Shown: positions 23,902 to 32,072 of the stretch, one piece after another
Position numbering within the stretch: position 1 is the stretch's first letter
Layout: the number at the start of each line of letters is the position of its first letter
Source: Candidatus Nanoarchaeia archaeon
GTDB taxonomy: Archaea; Nanobdellota; Nanobdellia; CSSed11-243R1
Assembly (NCBI GenBank): GCA_028713895.1
Contig: JAQTNH010000001.1
Coordinates: 369,808-433,807 of the forward strand
Reading direction: 5' to 3'
Length of the DNA stretch: 64,000 bases
Translations under genes and position numbers: made by a program
Notes under the pieces: model-generated
What the model was told of the DNA's origin: nothing
Seen by the model: the letters and a program-made list of their open reading frames with translations, nothing else
Databases searched by the model: none

Positions 23902-24812
23902 AGATACTGATAACAGGGGGGGCTGGATTCATCGGCTCGCATCTGGTGGAGAAACTTTCAAAGGGCAATGAAGTTGTTGTTTTTGATAATTTCTCCGAAG
24001 GGCGCGAAGAGTTCATCAAAGGTTTCAAGTGCAAAATAATCAAAGGAGACATCCTTGACAGAAAAGCAATCGGGGATGCGATGAAAGGAGTTGATGAATG
24101 CTACCATCTTGCAGCGGATTACAGGGTAAAAGAAAGTTATGACATTCCTGTCAAGAATTTTGAGACAGACTGCGCAGGCAGCGTAAATGTGCTTGAGGCG
24201 TGCAGGAAAAACAATGTAAAAAATTTTGTGTTTACGTCAAGCTGTGTTGTTTACGGCATCGCTGACATGCCAACACCCGAGACAGCGCCAATACGCCCAA
24301 TAAGCAATTACGCCGCTGCAAAAGCGGCAAGTGAAAATTACATCATGAGCTACAGCCATCTTTACGGGATAAAGGGAACTATACTCAGGTATGCAAACAT
24401 AATCGGACAGCGCTCAACACACGGAATCTGCTATGATTTTTACAACAAGCTGAAAAAGAACCCGAAAGAGCTTGATATTCTCGGGGACGGCAACCAAAAA
24501 AAATCTTATCTGCATGTAAAGGACACTGTGGACGCGAGCATTTTTGCAAAGGAGCATACAAAAGGGGGATGGGATGTTTTCAATGTGGGCAGCGAGGAGC
24601 AGATAAGCGTGAAGGATATCGCAGGGCAGATTACGGGGTTTATGGGGCTCAAGGACGTCCATTACAGGTTCACTGGCGGAGAAAAAGGCTGGCCAGGCGA
24701 TGTTCCCAGGATGCTTCTTTCCATTGACAAAATGAAAAAGCTTGGCTGGAAGCCAAGATACAACATAAGAGAAGCAATTGCTGACACGCTGAAATACCTG
24801 AAGGAGAACTAA
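23898..24812 (+). CDS. NAD-dependent extended SDR, UDP-sugar 4-epimerase-like
   Basis: This 304-residue extended SDR has MKILITGGAGFIGSHLVEKL-type cofactor binding (GGAGFIGSH), the acidic residue of VVFDNFSEG that prefers NAD, CYHLAADYRV and SNYAAAKAA with the YxxxK pair. TSSCVVYG is the catalytic Ser/Thr strand. These features place it near the UDP-glucose 4-epimerase/dTDP-glucose dehydratase group. ATG 23898 overlaps the upstream stop as ATGA, and the in-frame ATG at 23883 is less likely. The gene is separated by only 2 nt from the GT2-like gene downstream, so it belongs to the RHH-nucleotidyltransferase operon. The exact reaction is not decided by the residues visible. Confidence 0.85.
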   Translation: MKILITGGAGFIGSHLVEKLSKGNEVVVFDNFSEGREEFIKGFKCKIIKGDILDRKAIGDAMKGVDECYHLAADYRVKESYDIPVKNFETDCAGSVNVLEACRKNNVKNFVFTSSCVVYGIADMPTPETAPIRPISNYAAAKAASENYIMSYSHLYGIKGTILRYANIIGQRSTHGICYDFYNKLKKNPKELDILGDGNQKKSYLHVKDTVDASIFAKEHTKGGWDVFNVGSEEQISVKDIAGQITGFMGLKDVHYRFTGGEKGWPGDVPRMLLSIDKMKKLGWKPRYNIREAIADTLKYLKEN

Positions 24813-24814
24813 AA

Positions 24815-25501
24815 ATGTTTACAATTATCATGCCTGCCTACAACAGAGAAGCGAGTCTTGAGGAAAGCGCAGTTAAGGTCAGCGCATGCCTGCAAAAGAA
24901 TTACAGAAATGGCTGGCAGATGATTATTGCTGACTGCGGAAGCACTGACAAGACAACAACAGTTGCGCGCAGGCTTGCACGGACAAACAAAAGAATGAAG
25001 GCGGTGTGCGAAGCATCAATGGCAAAATCTTTCCGTAAATGCACGAAATTTCTGAAGGGGGACGCTGTTGTAATCAAGCCGGAGCTCGCAAATAATGCTG
25101 AACAGATTAAAACGATTATCAAGCTGTTTTCAGACAGGACAAGCGGGCCTGACATTGTAAACGGCTCGCGGTTTGTAAAGGGCGCAAGATATCCGTCATT
25201 CGCAAGGAAGCTGATATGCGGATTTTACAATCTCTTTGTACGGCTGGTGTTCAAAACAAAGAAACTTGATTACCAGTGCGGACTAAATGGATTCAGGGAA
25301 AAAGTGTTCAGGCACCTTTGTGTTGCAACAAAAACAGAAGGCATGCTCTGGCTCACTGAAGCGCTTATCAGGGCCGCGAGAATGGAGTACGACATAGCAC
25401 AAATCCCTGTGGACTATGAGCACAGGTGGCGAATAAATCCTGGCGCACTAACCAAAACGTTTAGGGAGTTATTTGAGATAAAAAGGAGCGTGAGATTATG
25501 A
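24815..25501 (+). CDS. GT2/DPM-like protein lacking the DxD motif
   Basis: This 228-residue protein has the fold pattern of dolichyl-phosphate sugar synthases: FTIIMPAYNREASLEESA, IIADCGSTDKT, and the later region with NGSRFVKGARYPSFARKL and YQCGLNGFREKVF. The metal-binding DxD (normally VMDADLQ) reads VIKPELANN, so both aspartates are lost. The rest of the domain is well preserved, so this is not simple decay. It may be an inactive regulatory subunit or a metal-independent enzyme. It lies within an operon of NDP-sugar enzymes and overlaps the next nucleotidyltransferase gene by 4 nt. Confidence 0.75.
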   Translation: MFTIIMPAYNREASLEESAVKVSACLQKNYRNGWQMIIADCGSTDKTTTVARRLARTNKRMKAVCEASMAKSFRKCTKFLKGDAVVIKPELANNAEQIKTIIKLFSDRTSGPDIVNGSRFVKGARYPSFARKLICGFYNLFVRLVFKTKKLDYQCGLNGFREKVFRHLCVATKTEGMLWLTEALIRAARMEYDIAQIPVDYEHRWRINPGALTKTFRELFEIKRSVRL

Positions 25502-26478
25502 AAGCGGTTATCCTGGCTGGAGGTTTTGGTACGAGGCTGCGTCCGCTGACATTTGCGCGCCCGAAGCACATGCTTCCGATAGTTGACAAGCCCATGCTTG
25601 AACACATAATTGACTACCTGGACTCTTTCAATGTATTCGAAGAAATAATAATCTCGATAGGGCAGCAGGAAGAGTTCAAGATGATAATTGACTACTTCAG
25701 CAAAAAGAGATACGCTGCGAAAGTAAACTTCCTGATGGAAAAACAGAGGATGGGCGGAGTCGGGGCTATAAAATATGTCCTGGACAACAAAGAGATAGAC
25801 GAGCCATTCCTGCTTTATCTCGGAGACAACATAACCGACTTCAACCTGAAAAAGATGATTGCGCTGCATAAGAAACACCCTGCAATGGCGACAATCGCAC
25901 TGAAAGAAAACCCCGAGCCATGGAAATACGGGGTTGCTGTGCTGAAAGGGGACAATATCCTAAAATTTGTTGAGAAGCCTGCAATCGGAAAAGAGCCGAG
26001 CAGGCTTATTTCAACAGGAATATACATTTTTGATTCAAAAATAAAAAGTTTTTTGGACTACAATTTCCTGGACTCAACAGGCATGCTTTTTCCGCTTCTG
26101 CTGGACAGCGGGCACAAGATTAACGGGTATGACATAGGGAAATCTTTCTGGGTGGATGTCGGGCGTCCTGCATCATACCTTGAAGCAACAGCATATGTGC
26201 TTGAAAAATACAAGATGGACAAATGGATTGAGAAGGGCGTTGAGATTGGCGAGAACACAACGTTTACAGGAACTGTCGTGGTTTACAACAACGGCACAAA
26301 AATAGGTAAGAACTGCTTCATCAAAAATTCTGTGATACTGAGCAACAACAGTATAGGGGACGACTGCCATATTGTCAATTCAATACTGGACACTGACTGC
26401 AGGATAGGGAACGGCGTGCATGTCTCCACCACACTTGGAAGGGGCTCTGTCATAAACAAGGACTTTGAGGATAAGTAA
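25498..26478 (+). CDS. NDP-sugar synthase with C-terminal left-handed beta-helix
   Basis: This 326-residue protein combines an N-terminal nucleotidyltransferase (AGGFGTRLRPLTFARPKHMLPI, shown here as GGFGTRLRPL and RPKHMLPI; LYLGDNITD for the metal site) with a C-terminal hexapeptide-repeat region. Repeats such as IEKGVEIGENTT, NGTKIGKNCFI, NNSIGDDCHI and DCRIGNGVHV mark the left-handed beta-helix. It resembles archaeal long RmlA or Man-1-P guanylyltransferase enzymes. It is the last gene of the RHH-led operon, overlapping the upstream gene by 4 nt. That places a second, differently built nucleotidyltransferase in one transcript with the RHH fusion. The sugar substrate is not known. Confidence 0.87.
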   Translation: MKAVILAGGFGTRLRPLTFARPKHMLPIVDKPMLEHIIDYLDSFNVFEEIIISIGQQEEFKMIIDYFSKKRYAAKVNFLMEKQRMGGVGAIKYVLDNKEIDEPFLLYLGDNITDFNLKKMIALHKKHPAMATIALKENPEPWKYGVAVLKGDNILKFVEKPAIGKEPSRLISTGIYIFDSKIKSFLDYNFLDSTGMLFPLLLDSGHKINGYDIGKSFWVDVGRPASYLEATAYVLEKYKMDKWIEKGVEIGENTTFTGTVVVYNNGTKIGKNCFIKNSVILSNNSIGDDCHIVNSILDTDCRIGNGVHVSTTLGRGSVINKDFEDK

Positions 26479-26480
26479 AG

Positions 26481-27239
26481 TTATTTTTCAGCTACTACCA
26501 ATATGCTTTCCATGCCTAACGGCATCTTGTTCAGCATCTTAACAGGCAGTTTGACATATTTTGTCAAAACAGAATCGCCTTTCTTGACATCTATCACTTT
26601 ATAGCCGACATTGCCTGCCAGCCCAGCCAGCTCTCCGGCAGAAAATTCGTGAACGTGCTGCTTTATTTTTAATTTTTTGGAAATCTCAGCGCTGTAGTGG
26701 TGTATTGTATAACGCTCCCCGCCAATGAACAATTTTATCAAGAACAGCTTCAATGCTTCGGGAATCAGATATTTTATCGGGAAAACGACCCACCTCCACC
26801 TGTTTGGTGTCGCTATAAAAACCCTGCCGCCTGGCTTCAGTATCCTGTATATCTCCTTCAATGCGCCCTTAGCATCTGGAAGATGTTCTATGGTTTCAAA
26901 CATTAAGCAGACATCAAATTCAGAATCCTTGAACTGTGTTCTTTTGGTGATATCCCCTACAAAAAACCTTGAGCCAGGGAATAACAGCCTGGCTGATTCT
27001 ATCGCATTTTTAGAAATGTCTATGCCAACAAATTTCCTGATGCCCAGCTCAGACATTTCATATCCATGCCCGCAACCGATAGAAAGCACCTTGCAGCCTT
27101 TTTTAAAATTTTTAACATACTCGTTCCGGATGTAACCATAATAAAATCGTTCATTAAAATCCTTTTTTGTGATGTGTGCCTTTTTGTCCTGCTCATAAAG
27201 GCTGTCGTACAGCTGGGCATATTTATCTTCCAAATGCAT
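26481..27239 (-). CDS. Class I SAM-dependent methyltransferase
   Basis: This 252-residue protein has motif I VLSIGCGHGYE, the acidic residue in FVGIDISKNAI, and motif IV FDVCLMFETIEHLPDAKGAL. LKPGGRVFIATPNRWRW is the post-motif region common in UbiG/COQ3-like and Methyltransf_11 enzymes. The C-terminal 100 residues are less conserved and may bind the substrate. It lies 2 nt from the convergent NDP-sugar synthase gene and is divergent from Trm5, so it sits at the edge of the glycan island. A glycan or lipid substrate is possible. Start ATG 27239 is close behind a GGAGG run, which is tighter than usual. Confidence 0.83.
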   Translation of the reverse strand: MHLEDKYAQLYDSLYEQDKKAHITKKDFNERFYYGYIRNEYVKNFKKGCKVLSIGCGHGYEMSELGIRKFVGIDISKNAIESARLLFPGSRFFVGDITKRTQFKDSEFDVCLMFETIEHLPDAKGALKEIYRILKPGGRVFIATPNRWRWVVFPIKYLIPEALKLFLIKLFIGGERYTIHHYSAEISKKLKIKQHVHEFSAGELAGLAGNVGYKVIDVKKGDSVLTKYVKLPVKMLNKMPLGMESILVVAEK

Positions 27240-27285
27240 CCCTCCGGAGATAATTTTTAATAGTTAAAAGACTTTTAAAAAGGTT
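27240..27285. promoter_or_regulatory. Divergent promoter region, methyltransferase / Trm5
   Basis: The 46-nt gap has TTTTTAATAG at about 27254-27263 for the plus-strand Trm5 gene (23-32 nt upstream). On the minus strand, CTTTTAACT at about 27262-27271 lies 23-32 nt before ATG 27239. The two predicted boxes nearly touch. Confidence 0.45.
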
Positions 27286-28113
27286 ATGACAACACTGAAA
27301 GAAGAGCTCAAAGGAAAGATTTCTGACAAAGAACTTGAACTTGTTAAAAAAGGCTTTGATGTTATCGGAGACGTGGCTGTGCTTGAGATTCCTGACGCGC
27401 TCAAGAAGAAGGAAAAAGTAATCGCAGAGGCTGTGATGAGGCTTTATCCGTGCGTGAAGGTAGCTGCGAAGAAAATCGGCGCGACAAGCGGAGTGGAACG
27501 AATACGAAAAGTCAAAGTCATTCTAGGAGAAAGGCGCACAGAGACGCTGTACATTGAGAACGGGTGCAGGTACAAGCTTGACATCAACAAAGTCTATTTT
27601 TCGCCGCGCCTGGGAAGCGAACATTTGCGCGTTGCTGAGCAGGTTAAGCCGAAAGAAACTGTTTATGACTTGTTCTGCGGGGTTGGGCCGTATGTTATCC
27701 CATGCGCAAAGCGCGGAGCAAAGGTATTTGCAGTTGACATAAACAAGGACGCCATAAAATACCTTGCTGAGAACGTAAAGCTCAACAAAGTCATGGACAA
27801 AGTTGATTTTGCCGCTGGAGACTGCAGGAAAGTCGCGATGAAAAAGGAGCACAGGGGAAAAGCTGACAGGGTGATAATGAACCATCCGAGCGGAGCAGAC
27901 AAATTTTTGGATGTTGCGTTCTATGTCGCAAAGAAAGGCGCAGTCATTCACTTTTATTGTTTTCTGAAAGAAGATGAGTTTGATGCAGGAATAAAACTTA
28001 TACAGGCGGCTGCGAAGAAAGCAAAACGAAAGATTAGAATTCTTAACACAAAAAAATGCGGACAATGGGGGCCAAGAATCTGGCGCTGCGCGATTGAATT
28101 TAAGGCAAATTAA
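27286..28113 (+). CDS. trm5: tRNA (guanine-37-N1)-methyltransferase Trm5
   Basis: This 275-residue protein is a Met10+/Trm5 family enzyme, which methylates N1 of G37 next to the anticodon to prevent frameshifting. The N-terminal domain reads IGDVAVLEIPDAL. The class I methyltransferase domain follows with the RLGSEHLRVAEQV lead-in, the motif I segment VYDLFCGVGPYVIPCAKRG, and VFAVDINKDAIKYL. IMNHPSGADKF is the catalytic N-x-P-S loop. GPRIWRCAIEF closes the protein. It lacks the D1 domain of long Trm5 forms and fits the short archaeal type. Its 3' end overlaps the convergent kinase gene by 14 nt. Confidence 0.92.
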   Translation: MTTLKEELKGKISDKELELVKKGFDVIGDVAVLEIPDALKKKEKVIAEAVMRLYPCVKVAAKKIGATSGVERIRKVKVILGERRTETLYIENGCRYKLDINKVYFSPRLGSEHLRVAEQVKPKETVYDLFCGVGPYVIPCAKRGAKVFAVDINKDAIKYLAENVKLNKVMDKVDFAAGDCRKVAMKKEHRGKADRVIMNHPSGADKFLDVAFYVAKKGAVIHFYCFLKEDEFDAGIKLIQAAAKKAKRKIRILNTKKCGQWGPRIWRCAIEFKAN

Positions 28114-29068
28114 GCATTTGTTTTAGTCCAGATCTTCCCAGGTCAAGCCAGTATTCATTTTCTTTGGGCGTACCAAGCCCTTTTGCTTTGCCATTACTTC
28201 CACCAAGAATGTGCATTGCGTGCGCTAATTTTATGTATGTTGGCAGTGCTGTTAATTCTTGTTCTGTCAACTTAATATTTTTCTGATATTCTTTTAATGC
28301 AATATCAAGATTGTCCTTGCTTTTTGATTCGTTTTTTGTGTCAAAAAGCAGGTTACATGCTAAAACTGCTAATTCCTGAATTCGCGGGTAATAGTTTGAA
28401 ACTGCAAAGTCGATTATCCATAATTGGCCTTTTTTGTCTTTCATTACATTAGTTGAGATTATATCGCCATGCACAAAACAATGAGGCAATCCCTCGAGGT
28501 CAAGGCTCTTGAATTCTTCTATTAGGGGTTTGACTAAGTATGTATCTGGCTTGGACATGAATTTTCCTTTTTTCTTGTATTCTTCAAGGAAATTAACGAT
28601 GGCCCAAGAGTCATAAACAGGTTTTGGTTTTATGTCGATTGAGTTTATCAGTGCAGCTTGTCTAGCAAGAAATTTAATCTCTTTTGGGTTTAGGGGTCCG
28701 TTAGATTCATACAAAGTTTTTCCATCAATAAAGTCCATAACGCAAAGTCTTAGGTTAGCGTCATTAACTTTCAATTTGCAAAGGTATCCTTGTTTTGATT
28801 CCAACAGTCCTGGTGTTTTTATTTGAGCTTCTTTAGCTTTCAACATTACATCAACATATCTTTTGCAATCTTTGTCAGTCCTGTAGTCCCAAAAAACTTT
28901 TACGAAATATTTGCCTTTTGTTGTTTCCAGAGAAAAATTAAAATCTTCATAACCCATAGCAACTAAATTATTAGATAAAAACTCCTCGAGATTGAACTTT
29001 TCACATACTGCAAGAGATATATCTTCTAATCGTCCATTGTATTTAATCCGTTTATACTTCTCATTCAT
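28100..29068 (-). CDS. APH-fold phosphotransferase, homoserine-kinase-II-like
   Basis: This 322-residue kinase-like protein has the aminoglycoside phosphotransferase fold. The catalytic loop reads CFVHGDIISTNVM (HGDxxxxN) and the metal-binding Asp is in LWIIDFAVSNYYP. The N-lobe has KYFVKVFWDYR with the ATP-contacting Lys. Known substrates of this fold include homoserine, choline, sugars and small metabolites, so the substrate here is open. It overlaps the diphthine synthase gene by 4 nt and is therefore translated with it. I know of no direct role for such a kinase in diphthamide synthesis. Confidence 0.8.
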   Translation of the reverse strand: MNEKYKRIKYNGRLEDISLAVCEKFNLEEFLSNNLVAMGYEDFNFSLETTKGKYFVKVFWDYRTDKDCKRYVDVMLKAKEAQIKTPGLLESKQGYLCKLKVNDANLRLCVMDFIDGKTLYESNGPLNPKEIKFLARQAALINSIDIKPKPVYDSWAIVNFLEEYKKKGKFMSKPDTYLVKPLIEEFKSLDLEGLPHCFVHGDIISTNVMKDKKGQLWIIDFAVSNYYPRIQELAVLACNLLFDTKNESKSKDNLDIALKEYQKNIKLTEQELTALPTYIKLAHAMHILGGSNGKAKGLGTPKENEYWLDLGRSGLKQMLNLP

Positions 29069-29814
29069 AGTCCCAGCGCCTCTTTCTCCATAAAATGCAA
29101 TTTTCCTGGAATTACAAGAATGTGCATTGGCGCTCCGAAGCCAAAGTCAAGAAGCTCGGCAATTGTTCCTGCCTTGATTACCTGATTTTTTGAACCTACC
29201 CTAGCGAATCCGACTGCAATTGTATTAAGACTGATTTCTTTTTTTCGCTTTGCTGCGATTTCAAGCAGGACGCGCAGAGCATCATTTACTGTCATGAACT
29301 TCTTTGCCTCGGGATGCAAATCAAGGAAAACAATCGTGTGCGCGTTGTTTTTCATATTCTCGACAATGACATCGTAAAATGACTCCGGCTTGAATTTGTC
29401 GGACCAGAAAGGTATCGAACAGGACTTTCCAAAACTGTAATTAAAAAGCCCGGACTCACATACTGCACTGAGAATTGAAGAAGCGTGAATGATTTGCGTC
29501 TTTATCTTCTGCTTTTTCGCCTCCTGGATGATTTCAATATGAGTTGTTGCGACAGAAGGGTCGCCTCCAATCAGAAGAGCCACATCACTTTTTTTCGCCT
29601 GAGCCATGAACTTTTTGTCCTGCTCAACAGCTTTTCTGTCAAGAACTGTTATGGGTTTTCCAACCAAAGCGCTGATTTTTTCGGGTGTTGTGCCCAGCAT
29701 TACTGAGGTATAGTTCTCAAGATAGACAAAATCGCATTTCTTCGCTGTCTCAAGCCCCTTGACTGAAATATCCTTCTCATCCCACAATCCAAGCCCGATT
29801 AAGTAAAGAGTCAT
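29065..29814 (-). CDS. dph5: Diphthine synthase
   Basis: This 249-residue enzyme adds methyl groups from SAM to the modified histidine of elongation factor aEF2, in the diphthamide pathway. The N-terminal TLYLIGLGLWDEKDISVKG is a close match to archaeal Dph5, followed by YLENYTSVMLG. LLIGGDPSVATTH is the SAM-binding Gly loop, and VFLDLHPEAKKFMTVNDAL is also characteristic. ATG 29814 was chosen over the longer in-frame start because family members begin at MTLYLIG. It overlaps the kinase gene by 4 nt and is divergent from the PHP gene. Confidence 0.93.
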   Translation of the reverse strand: MTLYLIGLGLWDEKDISVKGLETAKKCDFVYLENYTSVMLGTTPEKISALVGKPITVLDRKAVEQDKKFMAQAKKSDVALLIGGDPSVATTHIEIIQEAKKQKIKTQIIHASSILSAVCESGLFNYSFGKSCSIPFWSDKFKPESFYDVIVENMKNNAHTIVFLDLHPEAKKFMTVNDALRVLLEIAAKRKKEISLNTIAVGFARVGSKNQVIKAGTIAELLDFGFGAPMHILVIPGKLHFMEKEALGL

Positions 29815-29851
29815 ACAAACCAATATAAACAAGCTATTTTTAAGTCTTCTT
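29815..29851. promoter_or_regulatory. Divergent promoter region, dph5 / PHP phosphoesterase
   Basis: The 37-nt gap holds CAATATAAAC at 29821-29830 for the plus-strand gene (22-31 nt before ATG 29852). On the minus strand, CTTAAAAATA at about 29836-29845 lies 22-31 nt before ATG 29814. Each gene's predicted TATA box would lie next to the other gene's initiation site. Confidence 0.5.
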
Positions 29852-30586
29852 ATGAATGTGCTAAAAGGCGATTTTCACACCCACACGAAATATTCTATCG
29901 AGCCTAAGTTCGGGCTTATATTTGAGATACGGGCGCTGCACGGGCCAGAACGCCTTATCAAGACAGCGATTAAAAGAGGTTTGACTTCCCTCGCAATAAC
30001 AGACCACGACAACATAAGGGGCGCTGAAATCGGGGAGCAGTACATCAAGAAGCATAAAATAGAAAATTTCACCCTGCTGAAAGGAGAGGAAGTAAGCACA
30101 AACAAAGGGCATATGATTGGAGTTGGGCTGGAAGAGCCAATAAAGCCCGGGCGTTCCCCGCAGGAAACTGCTGATAAGATAAAAGCGCAGGGCGGCGCAG
30201 TGATAGTCCCGCATCCGTACACCCATTACGGGATAAAAGAATACACTGTAACCACAAAAGGCATTGACGCAATTGAAGTTTTCAACACGTTCTACTGGTT
30301 CAATTCCATGCAAAAGTTACGAACTAATTTTTATCCGAAGTTCGCGGAAAGGCACCATCTTGGGCAGGTTGCAGGCACAGACGCACATACGCTGGGGATA
30401 ATAGGAAAAGTTTACACAAAAATAAAGAGCGAACACGGAGTGGACAATGTTGTCAAGGCGGTTAAACAGCACAATACTGAATGCGCACAATACACTACAT
30501 TCCTGCGTTCTGTCAGAGCTGTGCTAAAAACAGCAGGGCTTTTCCCGCTGTTCTGGCGGCCAAAACCAAAAATAAAGAAGGCATAA
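29852..30586 (+). CDS. PHP-domain metal-dependent phosphoesterase
   Basis: This 244-residue protein has the PHP superfamily metal-site motifs: GDFHTHTKYS (HxH), AITDHDN, LLKGEEVSTNKGH (Glu ligand followed by His), VPHPYTHYG and AGTDAHT (DxH). These coordinate two or three divalent metals for phosphoester hydrolysis. Its length and motif order fit stand-alone archaeal PHP proteins, whose substrates range from 3',5'-linked nucleotides to phosphorylated metabolites. It lies 4 nt upstream of the prepilin peptidase gene, in the same direction. Confidence 0.87.
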   Translation: MNVLKGDFHTHTKYSIEPKFGLIFEIRALHGPERLIKTAIKRGLTSLAITDHDNIRGAEIGEQYIKKHKIENFTLLKGEEVSTNKGHMIGVGLEEPIKPGRSPQETADKIKAQGGAVIVPHPYTHYGIKEYTVTTKGIDAIEVFNTFYWFNSMQKLRTNFYPKFAERHHLGQVAGTDAHTLGIIGKVYTKIKSEHGVDNVVKAVKQHNTECAQYTTFLRSVRAVLKTAGLFPLFWRPKPKIKKA

Positions 30587-30590
30587 ACCA

Positions 30591-31439
30591 ATGATATTTG
30601 AGCTGATTGTACTGGGACTTGCATTTGTTGTCCTGATAGTGGCGAGCATCAATGACTTGAAAACGCGGGAAGTCCCTGATTATGTAAGCTACATGCTGCT
30701 TGGAATTGCAATAATCCTGCGGCTGCTCTGGTTTGTTGCAGAAGGGAACGCAAACATAATTCTCTGGGCGCCAATATCCTTCAGCGTATTATTCTTATTT
30801 TCATACCTGATGTACAGGGCTGGACAGTGGGGAGGCGGCGATGTAAAAGTAATGATGGGACTGTCAGTCCTGCTCTCGTGGTTCCCGTGGGGAACCCTGC
30901 CTTTCTTTGTAGATTTCTTTTTGAACAGCCTTATTATCGGAGCATTTTACGGATTAATTTCAGTCTGCCTGATAGGAATACTCCACTGGGACAAGCTCAG
31001 AAAACAGCTGCTTACTGTCGACTATGTGCTGCTGCCAGCAATTGTAATCGCAGTAATACTTGTTTTTAGATTTGTCCCGCTTTTGTTTGCAATACTTATA
31101 TCACTCATCATTGTTGCTGTTGGGCTGTTCAGGTATTTCAGGGTGATTGAAAGCAATTTCCTCAACAAGGAAATTGATGTTGAACAGCTGACAGAAGGCG
31201 ACTGGCTTCTGCATGATGTAAAGGTTGGCGGAAAAAATGTTGTCAAAAAAAGAGATGTGGGGCTGCTTACAGAGGACTTGAAAAAACTCAGGCAGCTCAA
31301 GAGGCAGGGCAAGCTGAAAAAAGTCAGCATAAAAGTCGGGATACCTTTTGTGCCTGCATTTTTAATATCGCTTATAGTAACGCTCGCATTTGGAAATGTT
31401 CTCCTGAGAATTATGAGCTATGGATTCAGCATTATCTAA
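30591..31439 (+). CDS. Archaeal prepilin/preflagellin peptidase (A24B, FlaK/PibD-like)
   Basis: This 282-residue membrane aspartic protease cleaves class III signal peptides of pilins and archaellins. The first catalytic Asp is in ASINDLKTREVPD after the first helix, and the second in WGGGDVKVMMG (GxGD). About six hydrophobic helices are present, with a cytoplasmic region near residues 180-250 that is rich in Lys and Gln, then a final helix. It follows a PHP gene by 4 nt. A candidate substrate in the window is the 61-residue pilin-like protein at 57790-57975. Confidence 0.88.
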   Translation: MIFELIVLGLAFVVLIVASINDLKTREVPDYVSYMLLGIAIILRLLWFVAEGNANIILWAPISFSVLFLFSYLMYRAGQWGGGDVKVMMGLSVLLSWFPWGTLPFFVDFFLNSLIIGAFYGLISVCLIGILHWDKLRKQLLTVDYVLLPAIVIAVILVFRFVPLLFAILISLIIVAVGLFRYFRVIESNFLNKEIDVEQLTEGDWLLHDVKVGGKNVVKKRDVGLLTEDLKKLRQLKRQGKLKKVSIKVGIPFVPAFLISLIVTLAFGNVLLRIMSYGFSII

Positions 31440-31465
31440 CCTTTCTCTTAACAAGAGAAACGTTA
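31437..31465. terminator. Hairpin between convergent genes
   Basis: TTTCTCTT at 31442-31449, an AAC loop and AAGAGAAA at 31453-31460 form a perfect 8-bp stem. After a C-C mismatch the stem continues with TAAC pairing GTTA. It begins at the stop codon of the peptidase gene and lies 20 nt from the stop of the convergent HIT gene, so it may end transcripts from both sides. There is no strong T-run on either side. Confidence 0.5.
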
Positions 31466-31485
31466 GCGAAAGAGAAGCGAGTTAT

Positions 31486-32028
31486 CTACCAGTAGCCGCC
31501 TGTTTTTTGGCGAAGCTGATACACTGGAGACTCAGCTGGTTTTTGCGGAGCTGGCTGCTGCGGCATCTGCTGCTGTGCAGGAGCCTGATAAACAGGAACC
31601 TGCTGCTGAGGCGCTTTGATGAAAGCGGATATCCTGGTGCGAAGCTCGGAAAGTTTTGCCTCATCCATTTTCTGTGGGTCCCAGACAAGATGCACGCTGT
31701 CAGACTTGTACCGCGGGATAATGTGAAGAATCACGTGCGGCACACGCTGCCCTGCTGCCTCGCCCATTGAATGAAGAAAATTGACGCCTTCTGCGCCAAA
31801 CTCAAGAAGAGCAAGCGAAAGAGCGCGGGCGATTACAAAAAAATGCGAGTAATCCTCCACGCCCATCTCCATTATTGTCCTGAAGTGCGCTTTTGTAGCC
31901 AGCACAAGATGCCCCGGATTTGCGGGGTTTATATCAAGAAATGCGAAGAACTTCTCGTCTTCATACACCTTTTGGCTCGGAATTGAACCCTGGCTCAGGG
32001 CGCAAAATATACAATTTTCCATGTGCAT
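31486..32028 (-). CDS. HIT-family protein with altered catalytic triad and Gln/Pro-rich tail
   Basis: This 180-residue protein has an HIT core in residues ~3-125: ENCIFCALSQGSIPS, FLDINPANPGHLVLA, and FLHSMGEAAGQRVPH. The catalytic motif, normally H-x-H-x-H with the middle His as nucleophile, reads PHVILHIIPRY. The middle position is therefore Ile, encoded by ATT. The outer two histidines and the Gln before them remain. Residues ~140-180 form a low-complexity tail rich in Gln, Pro and Ala, ending in GGYW. Canonical HIT proteins hydrolyse or transfer nucleotides; this one may only bind them. The start at 32028 or at the ATG two codons in are both possible. Confidence 0.85.
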   Translation of the reverse strand: MHMENCIFCALSQGSIPSQKVYEDEKFFAFLDINPANPGHLVLATKAHFRTIMEMGVEDYSHFFVIARALSLALLEFGAEGVNFLHSMGEAAGQRVPHVILHIIPRYKSDSVHLVWDPQKMDEAKLSELRTRISAFIKAPQQQVPVYQAPAQQQMPQQPAPQKPAESPVYQLRQKTGGYW

Positions 32029-32072
32029 AATAATAAAATAGCTTAATAAAAAGCCTTTGCTTGAGATAGATT

